Origin: Caldilineaceae bacterium
GTDB taxonomy: Bacteria > Chloroflexota > Anaerolineae > Caldilineales > Caldilineaceae
Length of the DNA: 64,000 bases
Direction: 5' to 3'
Assembly (NCBI GenBank): GCA_022823185.1
Contig: JAJDXQ010000032.1
Coordinates: 1 to 64,000 of the forward strand
Shown: positions 17,919 to 27,046 of the stretch, piece after piece
Layout of the letters: each line of letters starts with the position of its first letter
Numbering within the stretch: the stretch's first letter is position 1
Program-made: the position numbers and the translations under genes
The notes under the pieces: generated by a model
Seen by the model: only the letters and a program-made list of their open reading frames with translations
Database searches by the model: none
What the model was told of the DNA's origin: nothing

Positions 17919-19193
17919 GTGTTCGAACATTTCCACAACCGCGCCGCGCGCGTCGCCGTCGTCGGGCTCGGCTATGTGGGGCTGCCTCTCGCCGTCGCCC
18001 TGGCCGCCTCCGGCTATGAAGTCACCGGCATCGACGTGGACCCCGCAAAGGTCGACGCCGTCAATCAGAGACGCTCCTACGTCGCCGACGTCGCCGACAC
18101 CGACCTGGTCGCACAGGCCCCCCGCCTGCAGGCGACCGGCGACTACGCCATCCTGGCCCAGTGCGACGCTGTCTCAATCTGCCTTCCCACGCCTCTGGAC
18201 AGATCAGGGCAGCCGGACCTCTCCAGCCTCCTTGCCAGCGGACGCGAAATCGCCCAACACCTGCATCCCGGCCTGACCATCGTCCTCGAATCCACCTCCT
18301 ACCCCGGCACAACCACCGAGCTGCTCCTGCCCCTTCTCGAAGCCGCCGCCCAGCCGCAAGGATGGCAGGTGGGCGAAACCTTCTTTGTCGCCTTTTCCCC
18401 CGAACGCGTTGACCCCGGACGCGCCGACTGGACGATCCGGACCACGCCCAAGGTCATCGCCGGCGTAACCGGGAACTGTCTGGCCGCGGCCCAGGCCTAC
18501 TACGGACAGGTCTTTGATTCGCTTGTGCCCGTCTCCTCGCCCACCGCCGCGGAAATGGCCAAGCTCTTCGAAAACACCTATCGCTTTGTCAATATCTCTT
18601 TGGTCAACGAGCTGTTGCTGATGTGTGACAAACTGGGGCTGGACTGCCGGGAAGTGCTGGACGCCGCCGCCACCAAACCCTTCGGCTTTGCCAAATTCAC
18701 GCCGGGGCCGGGCGTGGGGGGACCCTGCATCCCGGTTGACCCGCACTATCTTGCCTGGAAAATGAAGGCAGTCGATTCCAGCGCCCGCTTCATCGAGCTG
18801 GCCGGCCAGATCAACGCCGAGATGCCCCGCTACTGGGTGCGGAAGGTCCAGGAAGCCCTCAACAGCGCCGGCAAAACCGTGAAGGACAGCCGCGTCCTGG
18901 TTTTGGGCGCGGCCTATAAAGCCGACGTCGCTGACGTGCGCGAATCCCCGGCCGTCGATATCCTGCAACGCCTCCTGCAGCAGGGCGCAGAGGCCAGGTA
19001 TCACGACCCATATATTCCGTCCTTGAACGAAAAGGGAGTTCTTCTAACCGCGGTCGCCGATCTTGAAGGAGAGGTTCAGAAAGCCGACTGTGTGCTGATC
19101 GCCACCGCGCACAGCGCCTATGATTGGGCATCGATCACACGCGACGCAGCCATCTTGATCGATACCCGCTTCGCTGTACAGGGCGGCTATTGA
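17919..19193 (+). CDS. UDP-glucose/UDP-ManNAc dehydrogenase family protein
   Basis: An NAD-dependent nucleotide-sugar dehydrogenase of 424 residues that oxidises C6 of a UDP-sugar to the uronic acid for surface polysaccharide. The N-terminal Rossmann motif is VAVVGLGYVGLPLAVALA, and substrate-binding LFENTYRFVNISLVNE follows. The catalytic cysteine is in GPGVGGPCIPVDPHYLAWK, and the C-terminal UDP-binding domain carries VLGAAYKADVADVRESPA. The sequence fits the WecC/UDP-ManNAc dehydrogenase-like branch at least as well as UDP-glucose dehydrogenase, so the substrate is left open. The GTG start at 17919 is supported by AGGAG 10 bases upstream. Confidence 0.9.
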   Translation: MFEHFHNRAARVAVVGLGYVGLPLAVALAASGYEVTGIDVDPAKVDAVNQRRSYVADVADTDLVAQAPRLQATGDYAILAQCDAVSICLPTPLDRSGQPDLSSLLASGREIAQHLHPGLTIVLESTSYPGTTTELLLPLLEAAAQPQGWQVGETFFVAFSPERVDPGRADWTIRTTPKVIAGVTGNCLAAAQAYYGQVFDSLVPVSSPTAAEMAKLFENTYRFVNISLVNELLLMCDKLGLDCREVLDAAATKPFGFAKFTPGPGVGGPCIPVDPHYLAWKMKAVDSSARFIELAGQINAEMPRYWVRKVQEALNSAGKTVKDSRVLVLGAAYKADVADVRESPAVDILQRLLQQGAEARYHDPYIPSLNEKGVLLTAVADLEGEVQKADCVLIATAHSAYDWASITRDAAILIDTRFAVQGGY

Positions 19194-19301
19194 CTTTCAA
19201 CCATTCACCGAAGCTGAACGGCCCGCTGTGCGCGACACCGGGAATTCCTGACCAGTGCAGCTTCCCGCTTTGCCGCGCAGTCCAAACGCGCAACGTCTTC
19301 C

Positions 19302-19784
19302 CTAGCGGGTTCCGTCGTCGCCGTCCTGATCCTGGCTGCCCATACTACGGGGTTGCATGCCATGCGCACGCAAAATCTGACGGATGGTTTCCACGGAGAT
19401 TTGGTCTACGACTTCATCTTCGATCAGGTACTTGCGCAATCGCTGTAACGACCACTGATTGAACGGCAGATCCAGCGACGCCGGTTCAGCTGAGGCGATA
19501 CTCACGATCGCCTGACGCTGCGCCTTCGTAAATACGGGAGGGCGCCCCGGCGATTTGCCGCTGCGCAACCCCTCGATGCCTTGTTTATTGTAGCGGTGGA
19601 TCCACTTCCGCACGTTGATCGGATGCAGATCGACTTCGCGACTGATTTCCTGGACCTTGTTCCCCTGAGCAGACAGGAGGATGATCATCAGGCGTTGAAC
19701 CGAAACGTCGTTCTCCATATTCTGGATTGTCCGCTCCAATTCTTCCCACTCTTCCTCCTCCAATTTGCGAACATAGAGTGCCAT
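19302..19784 (-). CDS. IS630-type helix-turn-helix protein, lacking the DDE domain
   Basis: A 160-residue protein that matches the DNA-binding N-terminal part of IS630-family transposases. It has a helix-turn-helix ([19 protein letters not shown], then [13 protein letters not shown]), a [12 protein letters not shown] linker, and a winged-helix-like [20 protein letters not shown] segment. It ends at [17 protein letters not shown], where the catalytic DDE domain would begin, and no such domain is found downstream. It is either a truncated transposase or one of the stand-alone HTH proteins common in Chloroflexota. ATG 19784 is chosen over an upstream frame start because GGAGAG lies five bases before it. 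No flanking inverted repeats were recognised. Confidence 0.65.
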   Translation of the reverse strand: MALYVRKLEEEEWEELERTIQNMENDVSVQRLMIILLSAQGNKVQEISREVDLHPINVRKWIHRYNKQGIEGLRSGKSPGRPPVFTKAQRQAIVSIASAEPASLDLPFNQWSLQRLRKYLIEDEVVDQISVETIRQILRAHGMQPRSMGSQDQDGDDGTR

Positions 19785-19850
19785 GTAGTCTCTCCATTTT
19801 TGCCCGCCGGCAATGCCCTCCCGGATGGGGGCGGCGAACAAATCCAATCC

Positions 19851-20120
19851 CTATAGCTGAAAAGTGTGGCTGTTGTCCGCAACAGCCCTCTGCCTGTAGT
19901 TTGTCACGTGCCTCAGAAGTCGCCTATGCAGATTCTGCCAGGTTTCGCTCTGCAAAATTGCCTGCAGCCGTTCCAGATCCGATACTTCGCCAATCGTCAG
20001 CATTTGCGGGCCATTTCCATAGATGGTATACCAGACTTCGGCGGGATTGATTCCCAATCGCATCAGGCCAGGGGCATATTCGCGCATGACAAACTCAAAA
20101 TAGGGCTGTTCATGTCCCAT
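19851..20120 (-). CDS. Small hypothetical protein, possible dimeric alpha-beta barrel
   Basis: An 89-residue protein (longer by 6 or 11 residues if ATG 20138 or 20153 is used). The sequence QPYFEFVMREYAPGLMRLGI, then AEVWYTIYGNGPQMLTIGEV, with a helical SETWQNLHRRLLRHVTNYRQ, looks like small NIPSNAP/ABM-type alpha-beta barrel proteins seen in Chloroflexota. I cannot name a function. It is 67 bp upstream of the IS630-type HTH gene on the same strand and divergent from the exported protein at 20232, so the two small genes may be cotranscribed. Confidence 0.6.
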   Translation of the reverse strand: MGHEQPYFEFVMREYAPGLMRLGINPAEVWYTIYGNGPQMLTIGEVSDLERLQAILQSETWQNLHRRLLRHVTNYRQRAVADNSHTFQL

Positions 20121-20231
20121 TTTTATGTCCCACTGCATCAAAAGACGTACCATATGCGCTCTGGCCGCGCCCAGAAGAACTGCGATTTCGCTGCCCGCTG
20201 TCACCCCGCTCACGAAGGGGTGAATCGATTT

Positions 20232-22358
20232 ATGCGCAGTACATCATATCAAGTATGCCCTGAAATCGCAACTTTTCTTCGCCGGTTTTTCCTTTGTATC
20301 TTCTGCTGTGGTTTCTTCCTATGCGCCGAACCGGGGATCCTCTTGGCCGCGGCCCCAGCCGGGAACCGCCTACCCGAAAGACTGTCCCAATTGGAGTCCT
20401 CCGACGCTTCACATCTGCTGCTGCAACCAGCCCTCGAATCTTCACTCGTCCTGCTTACCCATACGCTCGACGTCCGCGTCGCAACCACTGACGGCCGCTC
20501 GCTGACTCTGCATGTCGAAGCCGCCTACCGTCTGCACAATGAGGAAGACGAGACCATCACAACTACCCTGCTCGTCGCTCAACCTGCGGGCGCCGCCGCC
20601 TCCGGGCATCCTCTGCCCCGCAATATCTCAGCCACTCTCGACGGACAACCGCTCGCCCTCCAGCCCGCCGGTCCCTCTGTCGGGCAGAGCGTTCAGGCGG
20701 AGTTCGCCCCGGACGCCCGCCGCCGCCTCACCCTGCGCTACGACGTTCCCCTCGCCTCGACCCACACCTTTGACTTCCACTACCCCATCTCCCAGCTGCT
20801 CTCCTGGCCCAACGACATCTCCGGTTGGCGCGTGACCGTCGATTTTGCCGACCTCGAACAGTGGCTGGCGCCCTCAGACAGCTGGCTGCAGATCTCGCCG
20901 CGCGGTTGGAAGATGCGCGCCAGCCAGTTGGAATGGCTGCGCGAAGAACGGTCCCCGACCACAGACGTCCTCTTCCAAACGCTCCATCCACAGTGGATTC
21001 AGGCGATTCGCGCCGCCCAGAACACGGTTCGCGCCAACAACAGTCTGGAATCGCTGCAACGGCTGGGAGACCTCTTCGCCCAGCTCTATCAGGCCCCCTC
21101 CCTCCGCAACGCGACCCGCGAACGCTTCTATGAACAGGCCCTGGCCGCCTACACCCAGGCCCTGCAATCGGGCGAACAGAGCCTCCTGCCCGATACGGCC
21201 CTCGCCGCAGTCCGCTACCGGCTGGCCGCTCTCTATCGCAATCGCGCCGTTGCCGCAGATGGTTCGGTCGATGGCGCCTACGTCGCGCTCATGGTGGCGG
21301 AAGCGGAAAAGGCCCTCCCGGCCACTCCCCAAGGGCCGACACGCCTGGAACTGCAGAGTTGGGTCGCCCAAGGGTTGCAGCATCAACTGCGGGCCGCACG
21401 CCTGCAGGAAAACTGGCCCCAGGCCCTGCTGCTGACCGAACGACTCGGCCGCCTGCCCGCCGACGTCGTCGACCCCGCCACCCTGGAAGCCGAACGACGA
21501 ACGCTGATCCTGCACGAAGTCCTGCAACAGTTGCAGGATGGCAACCAGGACGCCGCCGTGTCTCTCATTGGCGCGGAAGCGCTGACCGAGGAGACGCTCC
21601 CACCGCCGGAGTACAAAACGCTTTTTGCAAATTGGCAGATTACCGTTACAGTAGACCAGAACAGCATGTCCATCCAGGCGTTGGCGCGTCCCATCCTTCA
21701 GAGACGGGTCGACGCCGAGGGCGAATTGAACAGTCTGCTGAAATCGTGGTCTGAATCCGGGGCGGCCGGCGCCGTCGTGATCGATGAGGCCGGCGGATTC
21801 CTCATCCAACTGGACCAGCTCGACACCGAAAAACGGCGGCTTTTGGCCCAAAGTACGCCCCAAATGTCGGATTGGGTCCTTCTGCGCAGCCTCTTTCTGG
21901 CCGCGGAACAGGAGATTCAGCAGGAAACGCAGCTCCTGTGGCAGCGGACCACACAGACGGTCGATGTAGACTTTCGACCGGTCGCGGACCACTGGCACAG
22001 TTTGGCGGCTTCGCTGGAAAGAGAGGCTGTCGCGGCAGAGAATGCCAGCGCCTCCGCCGCAGCCAGCCGAGCCGAAGCAGCCGCCCAGGAAATCCGCCAG
22101 GCCCTGCGCGCTGCCCAACACCGCCTCGAAGCGGGCCGCTGGCGGCGGCTGGTCTCCGACAGCACCGTACAGGTCGTGCTGGGCGAGCCGCCCGACGATG
22201 AGTCGCCGCAACGAGTGTGGCTCTTGAGCCTGACAGACCCGCCGCAGCGGCTGACAAACCACATTGAGAGCATCAGTACGCTGCGGCTCTGGCTGGCCAT
22301 CGCTCTGGTGCTTGTTCTCAGTTCCCTGTTTGCCGGCATTCTGTGGCTGCTGCTCTGA
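20232..22358 (+). CDS. Exported single-pass membrane protein of unknown function
   Basis: A 708-residue protein with a signal peptide (LRRFFLCIFCCGFFLC, cleavage near LAAAPA) and one C-terminal transmembrane helix (LWLAIALVLVLSSLFAGILW) that ends four residues before the stop. The bulk should therefore lie outside the membrane. An N-terminal beta-rich part (LDVRVATTDGRSLTLHVEAA) is followed by long helices. One is an Ala/Glu-rich coiled-coil-like stretch (ENASASAAASRAEAAAQEIR) near residues 600-640. The central part resembles helical repeats, but I recognise no family. ATG 20232 is chosen because it immediately precedes the signal peptide and AAGGGG lies 11 bases upstream; the frame is open further upstream. 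It is 111 bp before the transglutaminase gene, so the two may form one operon and work on the envelope together. Confidence 0.75.
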   Translation: MRSTSYQVCPEIATFLRRFFLCIFCCGFFLCAEPGILLAAAPAGNRLPERLSQLESSDASHLLLQPALESSLVLLTHTLDVRVATTDGRSLTLHVEAAYRLHNEEDETITTTLLVAQPAGAAASGHPLPRNISATLDGQPLALQPAGPSVGQSVQAEFAPDARRRLTLRYDVPLASTHTFDFHYPISQLLSWPNDISGWRVTVDFADLEQWLAPSDSWLQISPRGWKMRASQLEWLREERSPTTDVLFQTLHPQWIQAIRAAQNTVRANNSLESLQRLGDLFAQLYQAPSLRNATRERFYEQALAAYTQALQSGEQSLLPDTALAAVRYRLAALYRNRAVAADGSVDGAYVALMVAEAEKALPATPQGPTRLELQSWVAQGLQHQLRAARLQENWPQALLLTERLGRLPADVVDPATLEAERRTLILHEVLQQLQDGNQDAAVSLIGAEALTEETLPPPEYKTLFANWQITVTVDQNSMSIQALARPILQRRVDAEGELNSLLKSWSESGAAGAVVIDEAGGFLIQLDQLDTEKRRLLAQSTPQMSDWVLLRSLFLAAEQEIQQETQLLWQRTTQTVDVDFRPVADHWHSLAASLEREAVAAENASASAAASRAEAAAQEIRQALRAAQHRLEAGRWRRLVSDSTVQVVLGEPPDDESPQRVWLLSLTDPPQRLTNHIESISTLRLWLAIALVLVLSSLFAGILWLLL

Positions 22359-22469
22359 TTTTGACACGGTGATTGAACGGCCTGCGGGATTGTCAGGCCC
22401 TGGCGCACTGCCGCTTCGTACCATGAATGCGGCCATTCGTTACCGGTTTGGCAAAGACAAGACAAAACC

Positions 22470-25046
22470 ATGAGAAATCAAAGAGGGAATTCAATTCGTT
22501 CCTCGGCGCAGGAAGCCGGCCGTTCCGGCGCCAACGCCGAGATAGCAGAGTTCGCGCTCGACGCGCATGGGACCGCGGTCGACAATCCCGTAGACGCGCC
22601 CATTGTCGACGAGGAAGTCCGGGACGTCTTCGCCTACTTCCGCGAAGGGCGGTTAATCACCCTGCTCCTGCTCGGCATGATCTACATCCTTCTGGCTCTC
22701 TCTCTCAGCAGCGCCGGCTGGACCGGGGCCATGAGCATGAACATGCTGATCGCGGTTGTTCTCGGCGCGCTCGCCATGGGCGCGCTCATCTCTTTCAGCC
22801 GTTTCGACAGCTTCTTCATGCTATCCCACAGCTTCGCAACCGGCTTGGCCTGGGTCTTCTTTCTGATGACCTTTCTCGTGGAAGACGAGCAGCGCGTGCA
22901 AGCCTTCATCGACAGGGGGATTCCCGTCCTCCAGGCCAGGGCCTACTTCCTGCTGGAGCGCTGGCTGGAGTGGATCGAAGCCGCCATCAACCGCCAGGCC
23001 AGCAACGACAACGTTGTCTTCATCTTCGAAATCGGCTTCCTCGTCTGGTGGCTCACCTATCTCGGCGTCTGGTCCGTCTTCCGACACGGCCATGTCTGGC
23101 GCGGCGCGCTCATGGCCGGCATCGCGCTCCTGGTCAATACCCATTACGCGCCTGTTTCGGTGATGGGGTTCCTCGTGGCTTACTGCATTGCCGCCCTGCT
23201 GCTCCTGGCCTGGACCACCCTCGTCGACCATCGTCAGCGCTGGCGCTCGCAGAGCATCTATTTCAGCGAGGACATCAACTTTGATTTCATGCGCTCCGGC
23301 TTCATGTACACCATGGCCGTGATCGCCCTCGCCTTCATCGCGCCCAATATGGGGCGCAGTCTCCCCTTCCATGACCTGCTGCAGCCCGTCAACCAGCGCT
23401 GGGAGGAGACGATGCAGGAGTGGAACCGCCTCTATCAGGGGCTGAATCGACAGACCCGGGCGGTCCACACCGGCTTTGGCCGCACCTTGACCCTGAGCGG
23501 CGAGCGAACCGTAAGCGACCGCGTGATCATGGAGGTCGAGGCGTCGTCCGCGCGCTACTGGCGCGCCGTCGCTTTCGACCGCTTCACCGGCCGCCAGTGG
23601 ATCAACACCGCCGAGAGCGAGACCAATTTCCGCTCGAACCAGGAAATCCCCGCGGGGCCGTGGACTGCGCGCTCGCCCGTAACCCAGACCGTCACCGTCC
23701 GTTTGCCAACCGGAAATGTCCTCCTTGCCATGCCGGATGTGGTGCAGGCCAGCATTCCTTTGGCCGCGCTCCAGCAGCCGCTGAACTATGCCGACTCGGC
23801 CGCTTCGGGTTCAGCGCGGCAGTTAGATAGCGAACTGACATGGGCGCGCGCCAGAATCACCCTGGAGGCGGGCGACAGCTACCAGGTGATCAGCAGCCAG
23901 ACCACCGTCACTGTGCGAGAGCTGCGGGAGGCCGGCATTGTCGCATATCCGGACCAGGGCCTTAACCCGTACCTCCAACTCCCGATCACCTTTTCGCCGC
24001 GGGTCGCAGAGCTGGCCGAAGAGATTATGGATGACGAGCCCACGACCTACGACAAGGTCAAAGCCCTGGAGAGCTTTCTACGCGCCTTTGATTATGATGA
24101 AGGCATCACCGCGCCGGCTATTGATGAGGACCCGCTCGAGTACTTCCTGTTCGACATCCAGCGCGGCTACTGCGACTACTACGCCTCCGCCATGGCGGCC
24201 ATGCTCCGCAGCCAGGGAATCCCCGCACGCGCGGCCAGCGGCTACGCCGAGGGAACCTACGACCCGGAGACCGGAACCTATCTGGTCACGGAACGGGACG
24301 CCCACACCTGGGTGGAAGTCTACTTCCCCCAATATGGCTGGATCGAGTTCGAGCCCACCGCCGGCGAAAGTATACTCGACCGCCCTTCCGGCGCAGAACT
24401 CCAGGACAGCGGCCTGGTCCCGGGAATGGATGAAATCTTGCCCGAAGACCAGGATTTTCTGTTCGATGACGCCCTGGATTTCGAAGAAGAGTTTCCCCAG
24501 GACATCGCCGGGCCGGTCACCGGCATCGGCGGCCTCCCGACCCGCTCACCCATCGTCGCAACCAGCGTCATCGTCCTCATTCTGACTCTGATTGCAGGAG
24601 CCTGGCTCATGCGCCGGCGCATGTATCAGGGTCCCAGGACCTTTATGCAGGAGCCCCAGATCTACTACGAACGGCTGTTGAACTGGACGTCCAGACTGAG
24701 AATGCCCATGCACATGCGGCGTCCGCATGGTCCGCCGCGCGCGCCGGATGTGCGGCGCCCGCAGCCGATCGCCAGCGAAATATCGCGCCGAACGCCCGCG
24801 GAACAGGCGCTGACACCCTATGAAAGAGAGGCGCTCCTCGCCGAAGGCCTCCCACAGGGAACGCCGTTCATCCGCCGCATCATCGAAATCTACGTCCAGT
24901 TCCGCTACGCCCCCCGCCCAGAGCATCTCGCCGACGAGGTGCGAGTGGAACTGATCGACAACTGGCGCCGGCTTCGCCCCGTCCTGCTGAAAACCTGGCT
25001 GCGCCAAAGGTTCAACAGGCGCGCGCCTGCCGGCCAGAACCAGTAA
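22470..25046 (+). CDS. TgpA-like transmembrane transglutaminase (DUF3488-transglutaminase-DUF4129 type)
   Basis: An 858-residue membrane protein with a cysteine-protease-type transglutaminase core. Six or so N-terminal helices (for example LITLLLLGMIYILLALSLSS) match the TgpA membrane module. An extracytoplasmic transglutaminase domain at about residues 510-650 carries the catalytic Cys568 (QRGYCDYYASAM) and His612 (DAHTWVEVYFPQYGW), with EFEPT where an acidic residue closes the triad. A further helix (VIVLILTLIAGAWLM) leads to a cytoplasmic DUF4129-like C-terminal region. Family members often sit with MoxR ATPase and DUF58 genes; neither is present here. The partner is instead an exported protein of unknown function. 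No strong ribosome site precedes ATG 22470. Confidence 0.85.
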   Translation: MRNQRGNSIRSSAQEAGRSGANAEIAEFALDAHGTAVDNPVDAPIVDEEVRDVFAYFREGRLITLLLLGMIYILLALSLSSAGWTGAMSMNMLIAVVLGALAMGALISFSRFDSFFMLSHSFATGLAWVFFLMTFLVEDEQRVQAFIDRGIPVLQARAYFLLERWLEWIEAAINRQASNDNVVFIFEIGFLVWWLTYLGVWSVFRHGHVWRGALMAGIALLVNTHYAPVSVMGFLVAYCIAALLLLAWTTLVDHRQRWRSQSIYFSEDINFDFMRSGFMYTMAVIALAFIAPNMGRSLPFHDLLQPVNQRWEETMQEWNRLYQGLNRQTRAVHTGFGRTLTLSGERTVSDRVIMEVEASSARYWRAVAFDRFTGRQWINTAESETNFRSNQEIPAGPWTARSPVTQTVTVRLPTGNVLLAMPDVVQASIPLAALQQPLNYADSAASGSARQLDSELTWARARITLEAGDSYQVISSQTTVTVRELREAGIVAYPDQGLNPYLQLPITFSPRVAELAEEIMDDEPTTYDKVKALESFLRAFDYDEGITAPAIDEDPLEYFLFDIQRGYCDYYASAMAAMLRSQGIPARAASGYAEGTYDPETGTYLVTERDAHTWVEVYFPQYGWIEFEPTAGESILDRPSGAELQDSGLVPGMDEILPEDQDFLFDDALDFEEEFPQDIAGPVTGIGGLPTRSPIVATSVIVLILTLIAGAWLMRRRMYQGPRTFMQEPQIYYERLLNWTSRLRMPMHMRRPHGPPRAPDVRRPQPIASEISRRTPAEQALTPYEREALLAEGLPQGTPFIRRIIEIYVQFRYAPRPEHLADEVRVELIDNWRRLRPVLLKTWLRQRFNRRAPAGQNQ

Positions 25047-25346
25047 ACGCGCGCAGGCCTGAGCACCCCAAGCCCCAACGGACACACCTCAACTGCGCCC
25101 TACCTCCCCTCCGCAGATGCCCGCAGAGGCATCATTGGTGGGCGCCCTCCTGCACGCCGCTAAACTCGGCCTGCCTCTCTTTGGCCCTCCAAGGACCAAG
25201 AGCAGCGAAGCCGTTCATCGCCGGCTGGCGCACGCCGCGCTCGCCTGCGACCGCGGCGCGATCCACGGTCGCGCAATCTGCCGTTCAGTTCGCGGGACAA
25301 AGATCTGATAGGGTCTTGGGCAGTTGCCGGGGGCCCTACAACTGCG
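25047..25346. other. Convergent intergenic region, nothing recognised
   Basis: Between the transglutaminase and the convergent beta-lactamase-fold gene I see no gene, repeat or clear terminator stem. Confidence 0.5.
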
Positions 25347-26000
25347 TCAGCCGGAGCGGGCTGGCCCGGTGGGGCGTAGCAGCACAACCTGCGTCTCCTC
25401 CGGCAGACTGCTCTTCGACAGCCTGAGCGTATCCGTCACCTCAGGTTCACTGATGCCCAACTCCTTGAGAAAACGGTCCACCGGTTCCAGGCTTTCCGAC
25501 TGCTCGCCGCGCAAATCTTCGTGGCGGTACTGCATCGGCACGACGATGCGTGGATCCAACTGGCTGATCACTTCGGCAGTGCGGGCCGCGTCCGGTATGT
25601 GCGGACCGCTTACCGGCGCCAGCAGCACGTCAACATCCCCCAACTCCTCGCCGCCCGCGCTGGCCGGAACCTTCCCCAGCTCCCCCAAATGGCCGACCGT
25701 GAGGCCGCCAAAATCCAGGAAAAAAGCAACGCTGCGCGTGCCGTTCTGAGAGGCCGGCAGGCCTGTCACAAGCACCTGCTTGACTTCGAAGTCACCCGGC
25801 CCTCGCAGGATCTTGGGCTCGCCTGCGACGACGCCTGTCGCCTGGACAAAGGGGGACGCGCGATTGCTGATGGTCACAATATCGGCGCTCAGCCTGGGCA
25901 GCTGGATGCCCGTCGCCTTCCTGTTCAGGGGATCGCAGATTGCGACAACGCGACGCTCCCGTAGACGAAAACAGGAGAAACCGTACCAGTTTATGTCCAA
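25347..26000 (-). CDS. Metallo-beta-lactamase-fold protein lacking metal ligands
   Basis: A 217-residue protein of the Lactamase_B_3/UlaG-like branch (COG2220), small and cytoplasmic. Its outline matches the family: INWYGFSCFRL, DIVTISNRASPFVQ, ILRGPGDFEVKQVLVTGL, GGLTVGHLGELGKVP, VPMQYRHED and SSLPEETQVVLL. The residues that should bind metal are mostly changed: GHSCFRL has become GFSCFRL, the HxHxDH-type loop is NRASPF, and the usual IPMHY is VPMQY. Only the His of GHLG remains. It is probably not a hydrolase, or it is a divergent one. The TTG at 26000 is chosen because relatives start two to three residues before the WYG motif and AAAGGA lies upstream; an in-frame ATG at 26120 would add an unlikely 40-residue basic leader. 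Confidence 0.75.
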   Translation of the reverse strand: MDINWYGFSCFRLRERRVVAICDPLNRKATGIQLPRLSADIVTISNRASPFVQATGVVAGEPKILRGPGDFEVKQVLVTGLPASQNGTRSVAFFLDFGGLTVGHLGELGKVPASAGGEELGDVDVLLAPVSGPHIPDAARTAEVISQLDPRIVVPMQYRHEDLRGEQSESLEPVDRFLKELGISEPEVTDTLRLSKSSLPEETQVVLLRPTGPARSG

Positions 26001-26444
26001 AGTCCTGTCCTTTCTGAAATGCCGGCAACTCTCCTGCGCCGAGGCAGAACGGGCCTTCCGCAAAGGCGCGCGGCCGGCGGCGCACTGCCCGGGATCCGCA
26101 CTGCAGGGCCAAACGATCATACATCACGACTTCGCCTCCCGCAAAAGCGGGCGCGATCTCCACGGGCGCAGTCCAGATTTAGGGTTCTCAGGGGAAGCGG
26201 GTTCCAGAATTCAGTGGAATCTCCCAACAGTTGCCCGAAACTCGCCCCATTTTGAACCGCGCCCGCCTCCCCTGCCAGCTTTCCCGCGACGCGGCTCGAT
26301 CCTGCGCTGCTTTGCGCATTGTCTGCCCAGGCACTATCATACCGTTCTTACGCGGCAGGTTTGCGGCGCGCGTCCGCTTGGCCGCTGAAGGAGCCGAAGT
26401 TCCATGCGAAGACCAGTGGCTTTGATAAACCGGAGGAACATAGT
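26001..26444. other. Divergent intergenic region
   Basis: About 440 bp between the beta-lactamase-fold gene (minus) and the PH-domain gene (plus). It contains one plus-strand promoter candidate at 26312-26340 and no convincing gene. Confidence 0.5.
26312..26340 (+). promoter_or_regulatory. Promoter candidate for the PH-domain/inositol-phosphatase/methyltransferase genes
   Basis: TTGCGC (26312-26317) and TATCAT (26335-26340) have 17 bp between them, about 105 bp upstream of ATG 26445. The -10 is identical to that of the liv promoter. Confidence 0.4.
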
Positions 26445-27044
26445 ATGAACGAACAGACGGTGCGCCAGGTCGTCACTGCCCGTTTCTATGCATCGCTGGC
26501 CCAAAGCGGCATCGAAATCAGCGCCATCCCTCAACCCCAACTGCAGGCTATCGCAAACGCTCTGGCCGACAGCGTCTTCGCGGCCTTCGATGCGATGGAA
26601 ACCGAAGCCGATCAGGCCTTCAACGATGCCAGCGCGCACGCGAATGACCCCGCAGCAAGCGAAACCGCGCCCCCTGCGCCGGATTCAACCGCCGCTGCCG
26701 CCGACCACCCAGAAGAAGAGACGCTGCTCTGGTCCGGCCGGCCGTACCTGTCAATCGGCGTCCGCTATGAACTGACGACCGAGCGCGTGCGGCTCATCCG
26801 CGGGCTGCTGGGACGCAGCTACCACGAAATCGAACTGGTGCGCGTGCGCGATACGTCAGTGACCCAGCATCTGGGCGAAAGGGCGCTCAATGTGGGCGAC
26901 GTCACGATTTCCAGCACCGATCCCAGCCATCCTGAATTCGTGCTCCACAACGTGAAAGATCCCATGGCGGTGCGCGAGATGATTCGCAAGGCGACAATGC
27001 AGGAAAAACAGCGGCGCGGCCTCCATTACCGCGAGGAGATGTAG
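26445..27044 (+). CDS. Bacterial PH-domain protein (bPH_2 type)
   Basis: A 199-residue soluble protein. The N-terminal ~60 residues are helical (LQAIANALADSVFAAFDAME), followed by a low-complexity Ala/Pro linker. The C-terminal ~110 residues form a bacterial pleckstrin-homology-like domain (EETLLWSGRPYLSIGVRYEL, LTTERVRLIRGLLGRSYHEI, ELVRVRDTSV, FVLHNVKDP). Such domains usually mediate protein contacts at the membrane; the partner is unknown. GGAGG eight bases before ATG 26445 fixes the start. Two bases separate it from the inositol-phosphatase-like gene, so they are cotranscribed. Confidence 0.8.
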   Translation: MNEQTVRQVVTARFYASLAQSGIEISAIPQPQLQAIANALADSVFAAFDAMETEADQAFNDASAHANDPAASETAPPAPDSTAAAADHPEEETLLWSGRPYLSIGVRYELTTERVRLIRGLLGRSYHEIELVRVRDTSVTQHLGERALNVGDVTISSTDPSHPEFVLHNVKDPMAVREMIRKATMQEKQRRGLHYREEM

Positions 27045-27046
27045 CG

